Assembly (NCBI RefSeq): GCF_902499125.1
Contig: NZ_CABVPX010000001.1
Location: 124,001 to 188,000, forward strand
DNA from: Burkholderia arboris
GTDB lineage: Bacteria; Pseudomonadota; Gammaproteobacteria; Burkholderiales; Burkholderiaceae
Direction of reading: 5' to 3'
Length of the DNA stretch: 64,000 nucleotides
Part shown: positions 15,838 through 24,224 of the stretch, one piece after another
How positions within the stretch are numbered: the stretch's first letter is position 1
Layout: each line of letters starts with the position of its first letter
Notes under the pieces: generated by a model
Databases searched by the model: none
Told to the model about the DNA's origin: nothing
Seen by the model: only the letters and a program-made list of their open reading frames with translations
Translations under genes and position numbers: made by a program

Positions 15838-15868
15838 ATGATACAAATTGAAGTTAACTTCAAGTAAA
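15838..15868 (-). promoter_or_regulatory. MerR-family-type promoter with 19-bp spacer and palindrome
   Basis: On the minus strand TTTACT (15868-15863) and TATCAT (15843-15838) are separated by 19 bases, longer than normal. The spacer carries the perfect 16-bp palindrome TTGAAGTTAACTTCAA (15848-15863), which also covers the last base of the -35. MerR-family activators such as SoxR twist exactly this kind of over-long promoter, and the SoxR box has the same GTTAAC centre. The start would be near 15831, about 60 bases before the MFS ATG. Confidence 0.7.
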
Positions 15869-15982
15869 GGGGTAATGTGCGCAACGCTCCATTTCAGCGA
15901 TCGCAGCAATGGCCCGCGCGACACGCGGCGGCATCCTGATCTAAGCTGTCGGCCTTGTCCCGACAACGCTGCGCGCCCACCC

Positions 15983-16723
15983 ATGCCGACCGCCTCCCCC
16001 GCCCCGGTCACGCTGTTCCCGCTCGACGAAGCCTGGTCGGCCTTTCCCCGCCGCAAGGCGGCCGTGCGCACCTTCATCGCCGGCTACTGCGCCGCGCGCG
16101 ACCGGTGCGACGCACCGCTGCGCGACAGCCCGGACGGCCACGTCGTGCAGTTCGACGGCGGCATGGGCCGGCCTTTCGAGCACTTCGTGATCGAGGGTGC
16201 GCCCGTGTCCGGCGACGGCCCGTTCGCCGTCGGCGCGTGGATCACGCGCTACGGCGCCGCCCCGCTGCCGCCCGCGCTGCGCGGCAGGACACGCCGGCTG
16301 TCGGACGAGCATTTCATGGCCGCCGATATCGGCGTGCTGTCCGGCGACGACGCACTCGCACATGCGCTTGCCTGCGATACGCCGGGCGGCGTCGACGCGT
16401 TCAACGCCAGCGACGCATTCCCGCCGTTCCAGCCGAATCCGGCCGCGTTCCTGTTCGCGCACCGGCTCGACGGGCAGATCGCGGCCACCGCACGCTACGG
16501 CTTTGCGTCGCCGCGCGATATCGTGGTCGATCGCGTCGGAACCGCGGACGCATTCCGGCGTCGCGGCCTCGCAACGCAACTGCTCGCCGCGATCGTCGCG
16601 CACGCGCGGCAACGCGGCGCACAGCGCGTGTGGCTCATCTCGACCGAAGCCGGCCAGCCGCTGTACCGCGCCGCCGGCTTCACGCCGCTCGCACCGGTCT
16701 CGGTGGACGAAGTCTTGGCCTGA
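15983..16723 (+). CDS. GNAT-family N-acetyltransferase
   Basis: The 246-residue protein is a GNAT enzyme whose fold is clear in the C-terminal third. VDRVGTADAFRRRGLATQLLAAIVAHARQRGAQRVWLIST supplies the RRRGLA acetyl-CoA loop (about residue 196), and PLYRAAGF is the usual C-terminal motif. The N-terminal 150 residues are less conserved and may hold the substrate pocket. It diverges from the MFS gene with the MerR-type promoter, so the palindrome could influence both. Substrate unknown. The ATG at 15983 is used; upstream frame sequence overlaps the divergent promoter. Confidence 0.78.
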   Translation: MPTASPAPVTLFPLDEAWSAFPRRKAAVRTFIAGYCAARDRCDAPLRDSPDGHVVQFDGGMGRPFEHFVIEGAPVSGDGPFAVGAWITRYGAAPLPPALRGRTRRLSDEHFMAADIGVLSGDDALAHALACDTPGGVDAFNASDAFPPFQPNPAAFLFAHRLDGQIAATARYGFASPRDIVVDRVGTADAFRRRGLATQLLAAIVAHARQRGAQRVWLISTEAGQPLYRAAGFTPLAPVSVDEVLA

Positions 16724-16764
16724 ACGCGCATCGAATCGTGCCGCCGATCGTGATGCGTCTCGCG

Positions 16765-16803
16765 ATTCGTCTCATTCGCTGAGACGAATGTCCCGGCGTC
16801 TCA
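16765..16803. promoter_or_regulatory. Inverted-repeat cluster, likely activator site upstream of the butanediol dehydrogenase gene
   Basis: ATTCGTCTCA-TTCGC-TGAGACGAAT (16765-16789) is a perfect 10-bp dyad. Its right arm also forms TGAGACG-N10-CGTCTCA with 16797-16803. Repeated CGTCTC half-sites about 140-175 bp upstream of a sigma-54 promoter suggest an enhancer for an AcoR-like activator. No T-run follows, so a terminator is unlikely. Confidence 0.5.
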
Positions 16804-16939
16804 GCCGATTCACCGTTTCGCAGTCGCAACAAACATGACGCGCGCAACCCGCCGGATTGCTTTACGTCAACGAAAGCCGGCGTGTTGCGCCGCACACTTC
16901 ACACGCTGACCGAGCGCCGCATCCCGTCCCGATTCACGC

Positions 16940-16955
16940 TGGCCCCGTTCCTGCA
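16940..16955 (+). promoter_or_regulatory. Candidate sigma-54 promoter of butanediol dehydrogenase
   Basis: TGGCCCCGTTCCTGCA has GG and GC exactly 10 bases apart with TGGC and TGCA flanks, close to TGGCACG-N4-TTGCA. The start would be near 16966, some 70 bases before the GTG start codon. Sigma-54 control is known for acetoin and butanediol genes in related bacteria. Confidence 0.55.
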
Positions 16956-17037
16956 TACCGGTCGATCGCGCAATCGCGCGACGGGCGCACCGGCAGCCAC
17001 GCCTCGCGCCCGACGACAACCCGACGGAGACAGCAAC

Positions 17038-18135
17038 GTGAGTACACCGGCACCGAACACCGCCCCCCGCATGAAAGCCGCCGTCTGGCATGGCCGCCAG
17101 GACATCCGCGTCGAAGAGGTTCCCGTTCCGGAGCGCCCGCCCGCTGGCTGGGTCACGATTCGCGTGCACTGGTGCGGCATCTGCGGCTCCGATCTGCACG
17201 AATACGTCGCCGGGCCCGTATTCATCCCGGTCGACGCGCCGCACCCGCTGACGGGCCTGAAGGGCCAGTGCATCCTCGGTCACGAGTTCAGCGGCGAAAT
17301 CGCCGAGCTGGGCGCGGGCGTCTCCGGCTTCGCGGTCGGCGATCGCGTGACGGCCGACGCGTGCCAGCATTGCGGCACCTGCTGGTATTGCCGGCACGGG
17401 CTGTACAACATCTGCGAGAACCTCGCTTTCACCGGGCTGATGAACAACGGCGCGTTCGCCGAATACGTGAACGTGCCGGCCGAGTTGCTGTACAAGCTGC
17501 CCGACCATTTCCCGACCGAAGCCGGTGCGTTGATCGAACCGCTCGCGGTCGGGCTGCATGCGGTGAAGAAGGCCGGCAACATCGTCGGGCAAACCGTCGT
17601 CGTGGTCGGCGCGGGCACGATCGGCCTGTGCACGATCATGTGCGCGAAAGCCGCGGGCGCCGGGCGCGTGATCGCGCTGGAAATGTCGGCCGCGCGCAAG
17701 CAGAAGGCGCTGGAGGTCGGCGCGAGCGTCGTCATCGATCCGAAGACGTCCGACGCGATCGCGGAAGTCAAGGCGCTGACGGGCGGCTACGGCGCCGACG
17801 TGTCGTTCGAGTGCATCGGGCACACGGCCACCGCGAAGCTCGCGATCGACGTGATCCGCAAGGCCGGCAAGTCGGTGATGGTCGGCATCTTCGAGGAACC
17901 GACGCCGTTCAACTTCTTCGACATCGTGTCGACCGAGAAGGAAGTGATCGGCTCGCTCGCGTACAACGGCGAATTCGCGGATGTCATCCGCTTCATCGCG
18001 GACGGCCGCATCGACGTGCAGCCGCTCATCACCGGACGCATCGCGCTCGGCGACATCGTCGCGCACGGCTTCGAGGAACTGGTCAACCACAAGGACCGCA
18101 ACGTGAAGATCATCGTCCAGCCGGCCCTCTCCTGA
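17038..18135 (+). CDS. Zinc-dependent 2,3-butanediol dehydrogenase (MDR family)
   Basis: The 365-residue enzyme belongs to the medium-chain zinc dehydrogenases and most resembles (R,R)-butanediol dehydrogenases, which interconvert butanediol and acetoin with NAD(H). The catalytic zinc motif is CGICGSDLHEY near residue 41, followed by GHEFSGEI. Four cysteines for the structural zinc lie in ADACQHCGTCWYCRHGLYNIC. The Rossmann loop is VVVVGAGTIGLCT near residue 190. Start: GTG with GGAGA seven bases upstream; a later ATG (MKAAVWH) is possible. The candidate sigma-54 promoter and the inverted repeats upstream suggest carbon-source induction. Confidence 0.85.
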   Translation: MSTPAPNTAPRMKAAVWHGRQDIRVEEVPVPERPPAGWVTIRVHWCGICGSDLHEYVAGPVFIPVDAPHPLTGLKGQCILGHEFSGEIAELGAGVSGFAVGDRVTADACQHCGTCWYCRHGLYNICENLAFTGLMNNGAFAEYVNVPAELLYKLPDHFPTEAGALIEPLAVGLHAVKKAGNIVGQTVVVVGAGTIGLCTIMCAKAAGAGRVIALEMSAARKQKALEVGASVVIDPKTSDAIAEVKALTGGYGADVSFECIGHTATAKLAIDVIRKAGKSVMVGIFEEPTPFNFFDIVSTEKEVIGSLAYNGEFADVIRFIADGRIDVQPLITGRIALGDIVAHGFEELVNHKDRNVKIIVQPALS

Positions 18136-18571
18136 CGCCGCGCGCGGTGCGGTATCGATTCGCACCGCGTCCCCCTCTGGTCCGACGTTGAGCGTCGCCC
18201 GCGCACGGGCGACGCGCCTGCCTGCCGACGCTTTCCCGCCACCACCCATCTCCTTGCCGCCATCGCCGGACGCGGCCGTCATGCCGATCTCCGTTGCGAA
18301 ACGGCATCCATGAACATTCGCAATCCAAACCATTCACCGCTACGTGCCGCACGCCTGGCGCACGATCAGGGTTTCCCCGGGTCAAGCGCGATTCTTCCGG
18401 TGTCGACAGGAAGGTGGCGCAAGGCGATCCGGCGCCACGCGCGATCCGGCTTCCCGGCCGCGATCGTTGCCGCCCCGCGACGGCGGAACACCTGTTGAAC
18501 CTCGCGGCGCAATCGCGCCGACAGGCCGAGAATACGGGCCTTCCCGGGATAGCTTGCAAACAGGGTGTGTC
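18136..18571. other. Intergenic region with two GC hairpins
   Basis: No gene is supported in these 436 bases. A perfect 10-bp hairpin, GCGTCGCCCG-CGCA-CGGGCGACGC (18192-18215), and an imperfect CGCGGTGCG/CGCACCGCG dyad near 18143-18170 follow the butanediol dehydrogenase gene. Neither has a T-run, so they may help Rho-independent termination only weakly. The last 100 bases should hold the kinase promoter, but no convincing elements were found. Confidence 0.5.
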
Positions 18572-20503
18572 ATGAATCTCTCGTTCAATCGGGAATGCGC
18601 AAACAACGTTCGATCGCTGACGATCCAGCAGAAGACGCATATCGGCGTTGCACTCGTCACCACGCTGCTGGCCCTGCTGTGCGGCACGATCATCTGGGGG
18701 AGTGTCCGGCAATACCGGCAGGAAAACGCCGATCTGCAAAGCTTCGAATTCATCCACGGCGCGATGGCCGCCGCCAACATGATCTCGGCCGAGCGCGGCC
18801 CGACGAACGACCTGCTGGTACGCCTGCAGCGCGACGATGCGACGGAGCTGCGCAACCTGCGCGCGGCACGCGATCGTTCCGACCAGGCACTCGCGCGCTT
18901 TCGTACCGCGATCGGGCAGGCCGCCGCGCTCGACGACCGCGAGCGCAGCAACCTGCTGCGCTCGCTCGACGCGATCCGGATCACGCTCGCCGATGCCCGC
19001 GCGGAAGTCGACGCGCTCGACGCCCGGCCGCTCGCATCACGCACCGTCCACGCGATCCAGCATGCGCAGGCGCGCCTGTTCCGCGTCGTCGACGCCGTGT
19101 CGCTGCTGATCGACGGCGCGATGACCGATACGGCGATGGGCGACCCGCACACGTCGGGCGCGATCCTGCTGGCGCGGCTCCTGAGCGATCTCCGCGAATA
19201 CGCGGGACGCACGGGCTCGCTGCTCGTTGCGCCGATGTACAGGCGGCAGGTGCTCGACCGCCCGCAGTTCGCGGACATCATGCGGATGCGCGGCCGCATC
19301 GAGCAATTGCGCGCGCGGATCGACGGCGCGATCGGCGCGCAGCTCGACGATGCCGGCGTCGCCCGCGCGTACGCGCAGCTCAACGCGGCGTTCGACGATC
19401 GCCTGCTCCCGCTCGTCGACACGGTCGTCGCAAGCGGCCAGACCGGTGCCTACCCGATGAGCGCCGCCGATTTCTCGAGAACGATCGTCCCGTACTTCCA
19501 GCCTTGCGAACTGCTGCGCGACCGCGTGATCGACCTGGCGCGGCGGCGCGCCGTCTCGGACCGGAACACGGCCCGGATCAAGGTGGCGATGTCGGCGATC
19601 GCGGCCCTGCTCAGCGTCGCGATCCTGCTGTCGCTCACGCGCGGCACGCAGCGGCTGCTGTCCAAGCCGCTCGATACGCTCGGCCGCCGGATCGTCGCGC
19701 TCAGCGACGGCGATACGACGCACGTCGCGATGCCGCGCGGGATTGGGCCCGAGATCACCCGCATCCACGACGCGCTGGAGGTATTGCGCAATGCGTATGT
19801 CCGCCGCGACATGCTCGAACGCCAGCGCAACGACATGCTGACGCTGTTCTCGCACGACATGCGCGCGCCGCTGACGTCGCTGATCATCCTGATCGACGCG
19901 CAGGAACACCGTGCGGGCGATGCGCAGACGAAGCGACAGTGCGCGAGAATCGGCAAGCTCGCGCGCCACACGCTGGCGATGGCCGACGGTTTCGCGCAGT
20001 TGTCGCGCGCGGAGGCCAGCGAATACGAGCGCGTGCCGGTCAACCTCGCCGACCTGATGAACGAGGCGCGCGACGCCGTATGGCCGATCGCGCACCGCAA
20101 ACATATCTCGATCGACGACGTGCCACGGCGCGACGACGCGATCGTGCCGGGCGACCCGGCCCTGCTGTCGCGCGCGCTGATCAACCTGCTGGACAATGCG
20201 ATCAAGTACAGCGCGCCGCTCACGAGCGTCGAATGCCGGGTCGAACCGGGCGCCGACGGCAGGACCGTACGCTGCACGATCCGCGACAACGGATGCGGGA
20301 TCGGCAGCGCGGACCAGGCACGGCTGTTCGAACGCTACCGGCGCTTCCGCACCGCCGGACAACCGGAAACCAGCGGCGTCGGGCTCGGCATGGCGTTCGT
20401 CAAGGCGGTCGTCGAACGGCACGCCGGCGAGATCCACGTGCAGAGCGCCGTGCTGCAAGGCACCACGATCACGATCACGCTGCCGGCGGCGGTCAACGCG
20501 TGA
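18572..20503 (+). CDS. Membrane sensor histidine kinase, orphan
   Basis: The 643-residue protein has a first membrane segment at about residues 26-46, a roughly 300-residue helical periplasmic domain, a second membrane segment near 345-365 and a HAMP-like linker. HisKA follows with the phospho-acceptor in FSHDMRAPLTSL (His about 428), then the ATPase domain with N-box LLDNAIKYS, G1 DNGCGIG and G2 GVGLGMAFVK. The periplasmic domain begins with AAANMISAERGPTNDLL, reminiscent of NIT-type sensing domains, a weak resemblance. No response regulator gene lies beside it, so its partner is elsewhere. The ligand is unknown. Confidence 0.88.
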   Translation: MNLSFNRECANNVRSLTIQQKTHIGVALVTTLLALLCGTIIWGSVRQYRQENADLQSFEFIHGAMAAANMISAERGPTNDLLVRLQRDDATELRNLRAARDRSDQALARFRTAIGQAAALDDRERSNLLRSLDAIRITLADARAEVDALDARPLASRTVHAIQHAQARLFRVVDAVSLLIDGAMTDTAMGDPHTSGAILLARLLSDLREYAGRTGSLLVAPMYRRQVLDRPQFADIMRMRGRIEQLRARIDGAIGAQLDDAGVARAYAQLNAAFDDRLLPLVDTVVASGQTGAYPMSAADFSRTIVPYFQPCELLRDRVIDLARRRAVSDRNTARIKVAMSAIAALLSVAILLSLTRGTQRLLSKPLDTLGRRIVALSDGDTTHVAMPRGIGPEITRIHDALEVLRNAYVRRDMLERQRNDMLTLFSHDMRAPLTSLIILIDAQEHRAGDAQTKRQCARIGKLARHTLAMADGFAQLSRAEASEYERVPVNLADLMNEARDAVWPIAHRKHISIDDVPRRDDAIVPGDPALLSRALINLLDNAIKYSAPLTSVECRVEPGADGRTVRCTIRDNGCGIGSADQARLFERYRRFRTAGQPETSGVGLGMAFVKAVVERHAGEIHVQSAVLQGTTITITLPAAVNA

Positions 20504-20645
20504 CGAAGCCGGCGCCGGCAACCGGCGGTTGCGACACCGCAGCCCGGCGCGATTCTTCGATATACTGGACCGAACCCTTTTCGGGGCAACCGGGGACAAC
20601 CACACCTTTCGCGCGTTCGCCCCAACCTGCGTGGAATTGCGACCC

Positions 20646-21302
20646 GTGAAACCGCGAGCCGGACTGATTCTCGAACTCTTCGTCAACCTCGTGCTGCCGT
20701 GGGTGGCCTATCGGGTCGCGCATCCGCATTTCGGCGAAACCGGCGCGCTGTACGCGTCGGCGATTCCGCCGATCATCTGGTCGATCATCGAATTCATCCG
20801 CTCGCGGCGCGTCGACGCGGTAGCGGCCATCGTGCTGCTCAGCATCGCACTGTCGATCGTCGGAATGGCGCTCGGCGGCAGCCCGCGTACGCTGCTGATG
20901 CGCGAATCGCTCGCGTCGGGCACGATCGGCGTCGTGTTCCTGCTGTCGCTGTTCCGTGAACGCCCGCTGATCTTCTATCTCGCTCGCGCCACCGTGGCCC
21001 GCGAAATGGACGGCGGCGCCGCCCATTTCGAAGCGGTCTGGGACGCGCAGCCGGGGCTGCGGCAGATGCTGCGGCTGATGACATTCGTCTGGGGCGCCTT
21101 CATGACGCTCGAAATGCTGTTGCGCTGCTGGATGGTCATGACCTGGCCGGTCGAGCGCGTGCTGGTCGTGTCGCCGGTCATCGGCTACACCGTGTTCGGC
21201 TGTCTGCTGGCGTGGACGTTCTGGTACCGGCGGCGGATGCGCGTGCGCAACAGCGTCGACATTCCGGGCCGCAACGGTGTCACCGAGACCGCCGGGCGCT
21301 GA
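20646..21302 (+). CDS. VC0807-like integral membrane protein
   Basis: The 218-residue protein has about six hydrophobic segments and starts at a GTG (MKPRAGLILELFVNLVLPW). The motifs LVLPWVAYRVAHPHFGETGAL and AIPPIIWSIIEFIRSRRVD near the N-terminus resemble the uncharacterised VC0807 family. The C-terminal tail after the last segment is short and basic (WYRRRMRVR). A TATACT element lies about 80 bases upstream in an AT-richer stretch, but no matching -35 was found. Function is unknown; no transporter or enzyme motif is visible. Confidence 0.65.
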   Translation: MKPRAGLILELFVNLVLPWVAYRVAHPHFGETGALYASAIPPIIWSIIEFIRSRRVDAVAAIVLLSIALSIVGMALGGSPRTLLMRESLASGTIGVVFLLSLFRERPLIFYLARATVAREMDGGAAHFEAVWDAQPGLRQMLRLMTFVWGAFMTLEMLLRCWMVMTWPVERVLVVSPVIGYTVFGCLLAWTFWYRRRMRVRNSVDIPGRNGVTETAGR

Positions 21303-21403
21303 CGCCCGGCAGGCAGGCCGCCCGGCCATCGCCGGCCCGAGGGCGTGTCACGGCCGCTGCTGTATGATGCGCGGCGTCTCATCCGACAAATGCCTCTCCT
21401 GTC

Positions 21404-22270
21404 ATGTCCCTTTCGCTCCTTCCGTGCGCCACGATCTGGATCGCCCTGTTCGCGGCCGCCGCATTCGCCTGGCATCGCCCGCTGCATGGCCTGAGCATCG
21501 GCCTCGCCGCGCTCGGCTATGCGGGCGCGCTGGCGTTCGGCCAGCTCGCGCCGGTCACGCTGGCGCCGCTCGCGCTGCTGGTTGCGGCGACCTGGGGCGT
21601 ATTGCCCGAACGCCCGCTCGCGGTGCGCATCGCCGCGCACCTCGTCTTTGCCGCGCTCGCGATCGCGCTGAGCCTGCACCTGCTTCCCGGCTTCCACAAT
21701 CCGCGCGTGATCGCGCCGACGCGCTTCACGCCGGACGCCGTACCGTTCACGATGTACCTGAATTTCGACAAGCCGCTCGTCGGCCTGTGGCTGCTGTGGG
21801 TGCTGCCGTGGGTCGCCCCCGACGTCGCACTGTCGCGCGCGCTGCGCACCGGCGTGGTCGCGGCCGTCGCAACGGCCGCCGCGTGCCTGGCGGGCGCACT
21901 CGCGATCGGGATGGTCGGCTGGGCGCCCAAGTGGCCGCCGTCGGGCTGGCTATGGCTCGTCAATAACCTGCTGCTGGTCACGCTCGCCGAGGAAGCCCTG
22001 TTCCGCGGCTACGTGCAAGGCGGGCTGACGCGCGCGCTCCGCGCCTACGCGTGGGGCCCGTGGGCCGCGCTCGCGACGGGCGCGGTGCTGTTCGGGGCCG
22101 CCCATGCGGCCGGCGGCTGGCAATGGATCGTGCTCGGCACGGTGGCCGGCGTCGGCTATGGCCTCGCGTGGCGACGCGGCGGCCTGCTCGCCGCCGCCAC
22201 CGCGCATGCGGGGCTGAACGTCGTCCATTTCGGGCTGTTCACCTACCCGATGCTCGCCGCCGCGCACTGA
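21404..22270 (+). CDS. CPBP-family intramembrane metalloprotease
   Basis: The 288-residue multi-spanning protein carries the CPBP/Abi motifs in order: EEALFRGYVQGGL (EExxxR, about residue 197), then FGAAHAAGGWQW and HAGLNVVHF near the C-terminus. These supply the glutamates, arginine, histidines and asparagine of the predicted active site inside the membrane. Relatives include CAAX prenyl proteases and bacteriocin-immunity proteins, but in bacteria the substrate is usually unknown. The N-terminal half (about 150 residues) is a hydrophobic extension with several further segments. It stands alone, with its ATG at 21404. Confidence 0.82.
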   Translation: MSLSLLPCATIWIALFAAAAFAWHRPLHGLSIGLAALGYAGALAFGQLAPVTLAPLALLVAATWGVLPERPLAVRIAAHLVFAALAIALSLHLLPGFHNPRVIAPTRFTPDAVPFTMYLNFDKPLVGLWLLWVLPWVAPDVALSRALRTGVVAAVATAAACLAGALAIGMVGWAPKWPPSGWLWLVNNLLLVTLAEEALFRGYVQGGLTRALRAYAWGPWAALATGAVLFGAAHAAGGWQWIVLGTVAGVGYGLAWRRGGLLAAATAHAGLNVVHFGLFTYPMLAAAH

Positions 22271-22300
22271 GCGCGGCGCGAGCGTCGCCCGCGCGGCCGC

Positions 22301-23281
22301 TCAGTTGAACCCGGCGACCGCGTGCGGCACGTATGGACGTTCGAGCGTGGCGATTTCGTCGTCGGTCAGTTGCAGCTCGAGCGCGCCGAGTGCATCGTCC
22401 AGTTGCTGCGGCTTCGAGATGCCGACGATCGGCGCGGTCACGCCGCGCTTCTGCGCGACCCACGCCAGCGCAACCTGCGCCCGCGGCACGTTGCGCGCGG
22501 CGGCAATCGCCGCGACGGCCTCGACGACCGCCTTGTCGGCTTCCGCCGTCGCGTCGTACAGCCGCAGGCCGACTTCGTCCTTCTGCTGGCGTTCCGACGA
22601 TTCGTCCCAGTTGCGCGTCAAGCGCCCGCGCGCGAGCGGGCTCCACGGAATCACCGCGATGCCTTCGTCCGCGCACAGCGGCAGCATTTCGCGCTCCTCT
22701 TCCCGATACAGCAGGTTCAAGTGGTTCTGCATGCTGACGAAGCGGGTCCAGCCGTTCTGTTTCGAAATATGCAGCGCCTTCGCGAATTGCCACGCGAACA
22801 TCGACGATGCGCCGATATAGCGTGCCTTGCCGGCCTTCACGACGTCGTGCAGCGCCTCGAGCGTCTCCTCGATCGGCGTGCCGTAGTCCCAGCGGTGGAT
22901 CTGGTAGAGGTCGACGTAGTCGGTACCGAGCCGCTTCAGGCTCTGGTCGATGTCGGTCATGATCGCCTTGCGCGACAGGCCGGCGCCGTTCGGCCCCGGT
23001 CGCATCCGGTAGAACACCTTGGTCGCGATCACGACGTCGTCGCGCTTCGTGAAATCGCGCAGCGCGCGGCCGACGATCTCCTCCGACGTGCCGTCCGAAT
23101 ACATGTTCGCGGTGTCGAAGAAGTTGATGCCGGCTTCGACCGCCCGCTGGATGATCGGGCGGCTCTCCGCTTCCGGCAGCGTCCACGGGTGCGTGCCGCG
23201 CAACGGCTCGCCGAACGTCATGCAACCCAGCACCAGCTTCGACACGTCCAGCCCGGTCGACCCGAATTTCACGTATTCCAT
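22301..23281 (-). CDS. Aldo/keto reductase, YajO-like
   Basis: The 326-residue TIM-barrel oxidoreductase uses NADPH to reduce aldehydes or ketones. Family motifs are FFDTANMYSDGTSEEIVGRAL (catalytic Asp and Tyr near residues 55-60), IATKVFYR with the catalytic Lys, YVDLYQIHRWD with the His near 125, and PWSPLARGRLTRNW. Length and the N-terminal MEYVKFGSTGLDVSKLVLGCMTFGEP match the YajO group. The ATG at 23281 is chosen because upstream residues fall outside the family. It is monocistronic, convergent with the CPBP gene; the physiological substrate is unknown. Confidence 0.88.
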   Translation of the reverse strand: MEYVKFGSTGLDVSKLVLGCMTFGEPLRGTHPWTLPEAESRPIIQRAVEAGINFFDTANMYSDGTSEEIVGRALRDFTKRDDVVIATKVFYRMRPGPNGAGLSRKAIMTDIDQSLKRLGTDYVDLYQIHRWDYGTPIEETLEALHDVVKAGKARYIGASSMFAWQFAKALHISKQNGWTRFVSMQNHLNLLYREEEREMLPLCADEGIAVIPWSPLARGRLTRNWDESSERQQKDEVGLRLYDATAEADKAVVEAVAAIAAARNVPRAQVALAWVAQKRGVTAPIVGISKPQQLDDALGALELQLTDDEIATLERPYVPHAVAGFN

Positions 23282-23425
23282 TGCACGCCTCGCCACTCAA
23301 GTTGGGTTTGCGGCGACATGCGCATCGCGCATCCGCCGGACGTCGCATGGTATCTCGCAGGGCACAAACGCGTACGGCACGCGCACGCGCGCAGGCTGCG
23401 TGAAAGGATGAACCGGGACGGCCCG

Positions 23426-24109
23426 TTACTTGGCCTGGTCGGCGATCGGCTGCAGAAACGCGGAGAAGCCGGTCAGCATGATCTGCACGCCGATGCACAG
23501 CAGCAGGAACGCCGACACGCGCTTCGCAACCTTGGTCCCTTCGCTGCCGAGGTAGCGCGCAAGCAGCGCGGAGCGGCTGTAGACCTGCCAGATCACGACC
23601 GCGACGAGCACGGAGACGGCGATCGACACGATGCTCGACAGCATGAACTCCGACAGCTTGTGCGTGCGGTTCGCGTTCAGCGCGATCGCGGTCGCGATCG
23701 AGCCGGGCCCGACCGTCAGCGGCACCGTCAGCGGGAAGAACGCGCGCGTCATGATCGCGTTCGCGTCGATCGGCTTGACCGGCGTGTCGCCGCCGCCCGG
23801 GCCGTCGGGTTCGTTCAGCATCTGCCAGCCGGCCACGGCGACCGCGAAGCCGCCGCCGATCCGCAGCGCTTCCATCGAGATCCCGAAGAAATGCAGCACC
23901 GGCGTGCCGGCAAAGAACGCCACCAGCAGCACGACGAACGAGTTGAACGCCACCTTCCTCGCGAGCAGGTCGCGCTCATGCTCGGTCAGCGCCTCGGTCC
24001 GTTCGAGAAACAGGAATGCGATACCGATCGGATTGATGATGCCGATCAGGCCGGTGAAGCCGAACAGGATCTCGGAGATAAGGCGGTTGACGATCATCGG
24101 GCGAAGCAT
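23426..24109 (-). CDS. MarC/UPF0056-family integral membrane protein
   Basis: The 227-residue protein has six hydrophobic segments and family motifs LFGFTGLIGIINPIGIAFLFL near the N-terminus and AFFPLTVPLTVGPGSIATAI near residue 122. Members were once linked to multiple antibiotic resistance, but their transport role remains unproven. A loop rich in Gly, Asp and Pro (near residue 100) separates the two halves. It is alone on its strand between the aldo/keto reductase and the enoyl-CoA hydratase. Confidence 0.85.
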   Translation of the reverse strand: MLRPMIVNRLISEILFGFTGLIGIINPIGIAFLFLERTEALTEHERDLLARKVAFNSFVVLLVAFFAGTPVLHFFGISMEALRIGGGFAVAVAGWQMLNEPDGPGGGDTPVKPIDANAIMTRAFFPLTVPLTVGPGSIATAIALNANRTHKLSEFMLSSIVSIAVSVLVAVVIWQVYSRSALLARYLGSEGTKVAKRVSAFLLLCIGVQIMLTGFSAFLQPIADQAK

Positions 24110-24224
24110 CGGTCAGGGCTGGGCCGGCAGCGCGCCGGGGGTCACGCATTGTAGAGCAAGCGCCCGGGCCCGAGACGCAAATTGCGGCCGGGCCCGGCTC
24201 GCCGTCGATCGTCGTCGTCCTGCC

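Noticed and set aside
16765..16789. Terminator after the GNAT gene
   Set aside because: The perfect dyad has no T-run on either strand, and its half-sites recur nearby, which fits an operator better.
24110..24224. GGGCCC-rich repeats between MarC and the hydratase gene
   Set aside because: The self-complementary CCGGGCCC copies can pair in several ways and have no T-run, so a specific terminator could not be supported.
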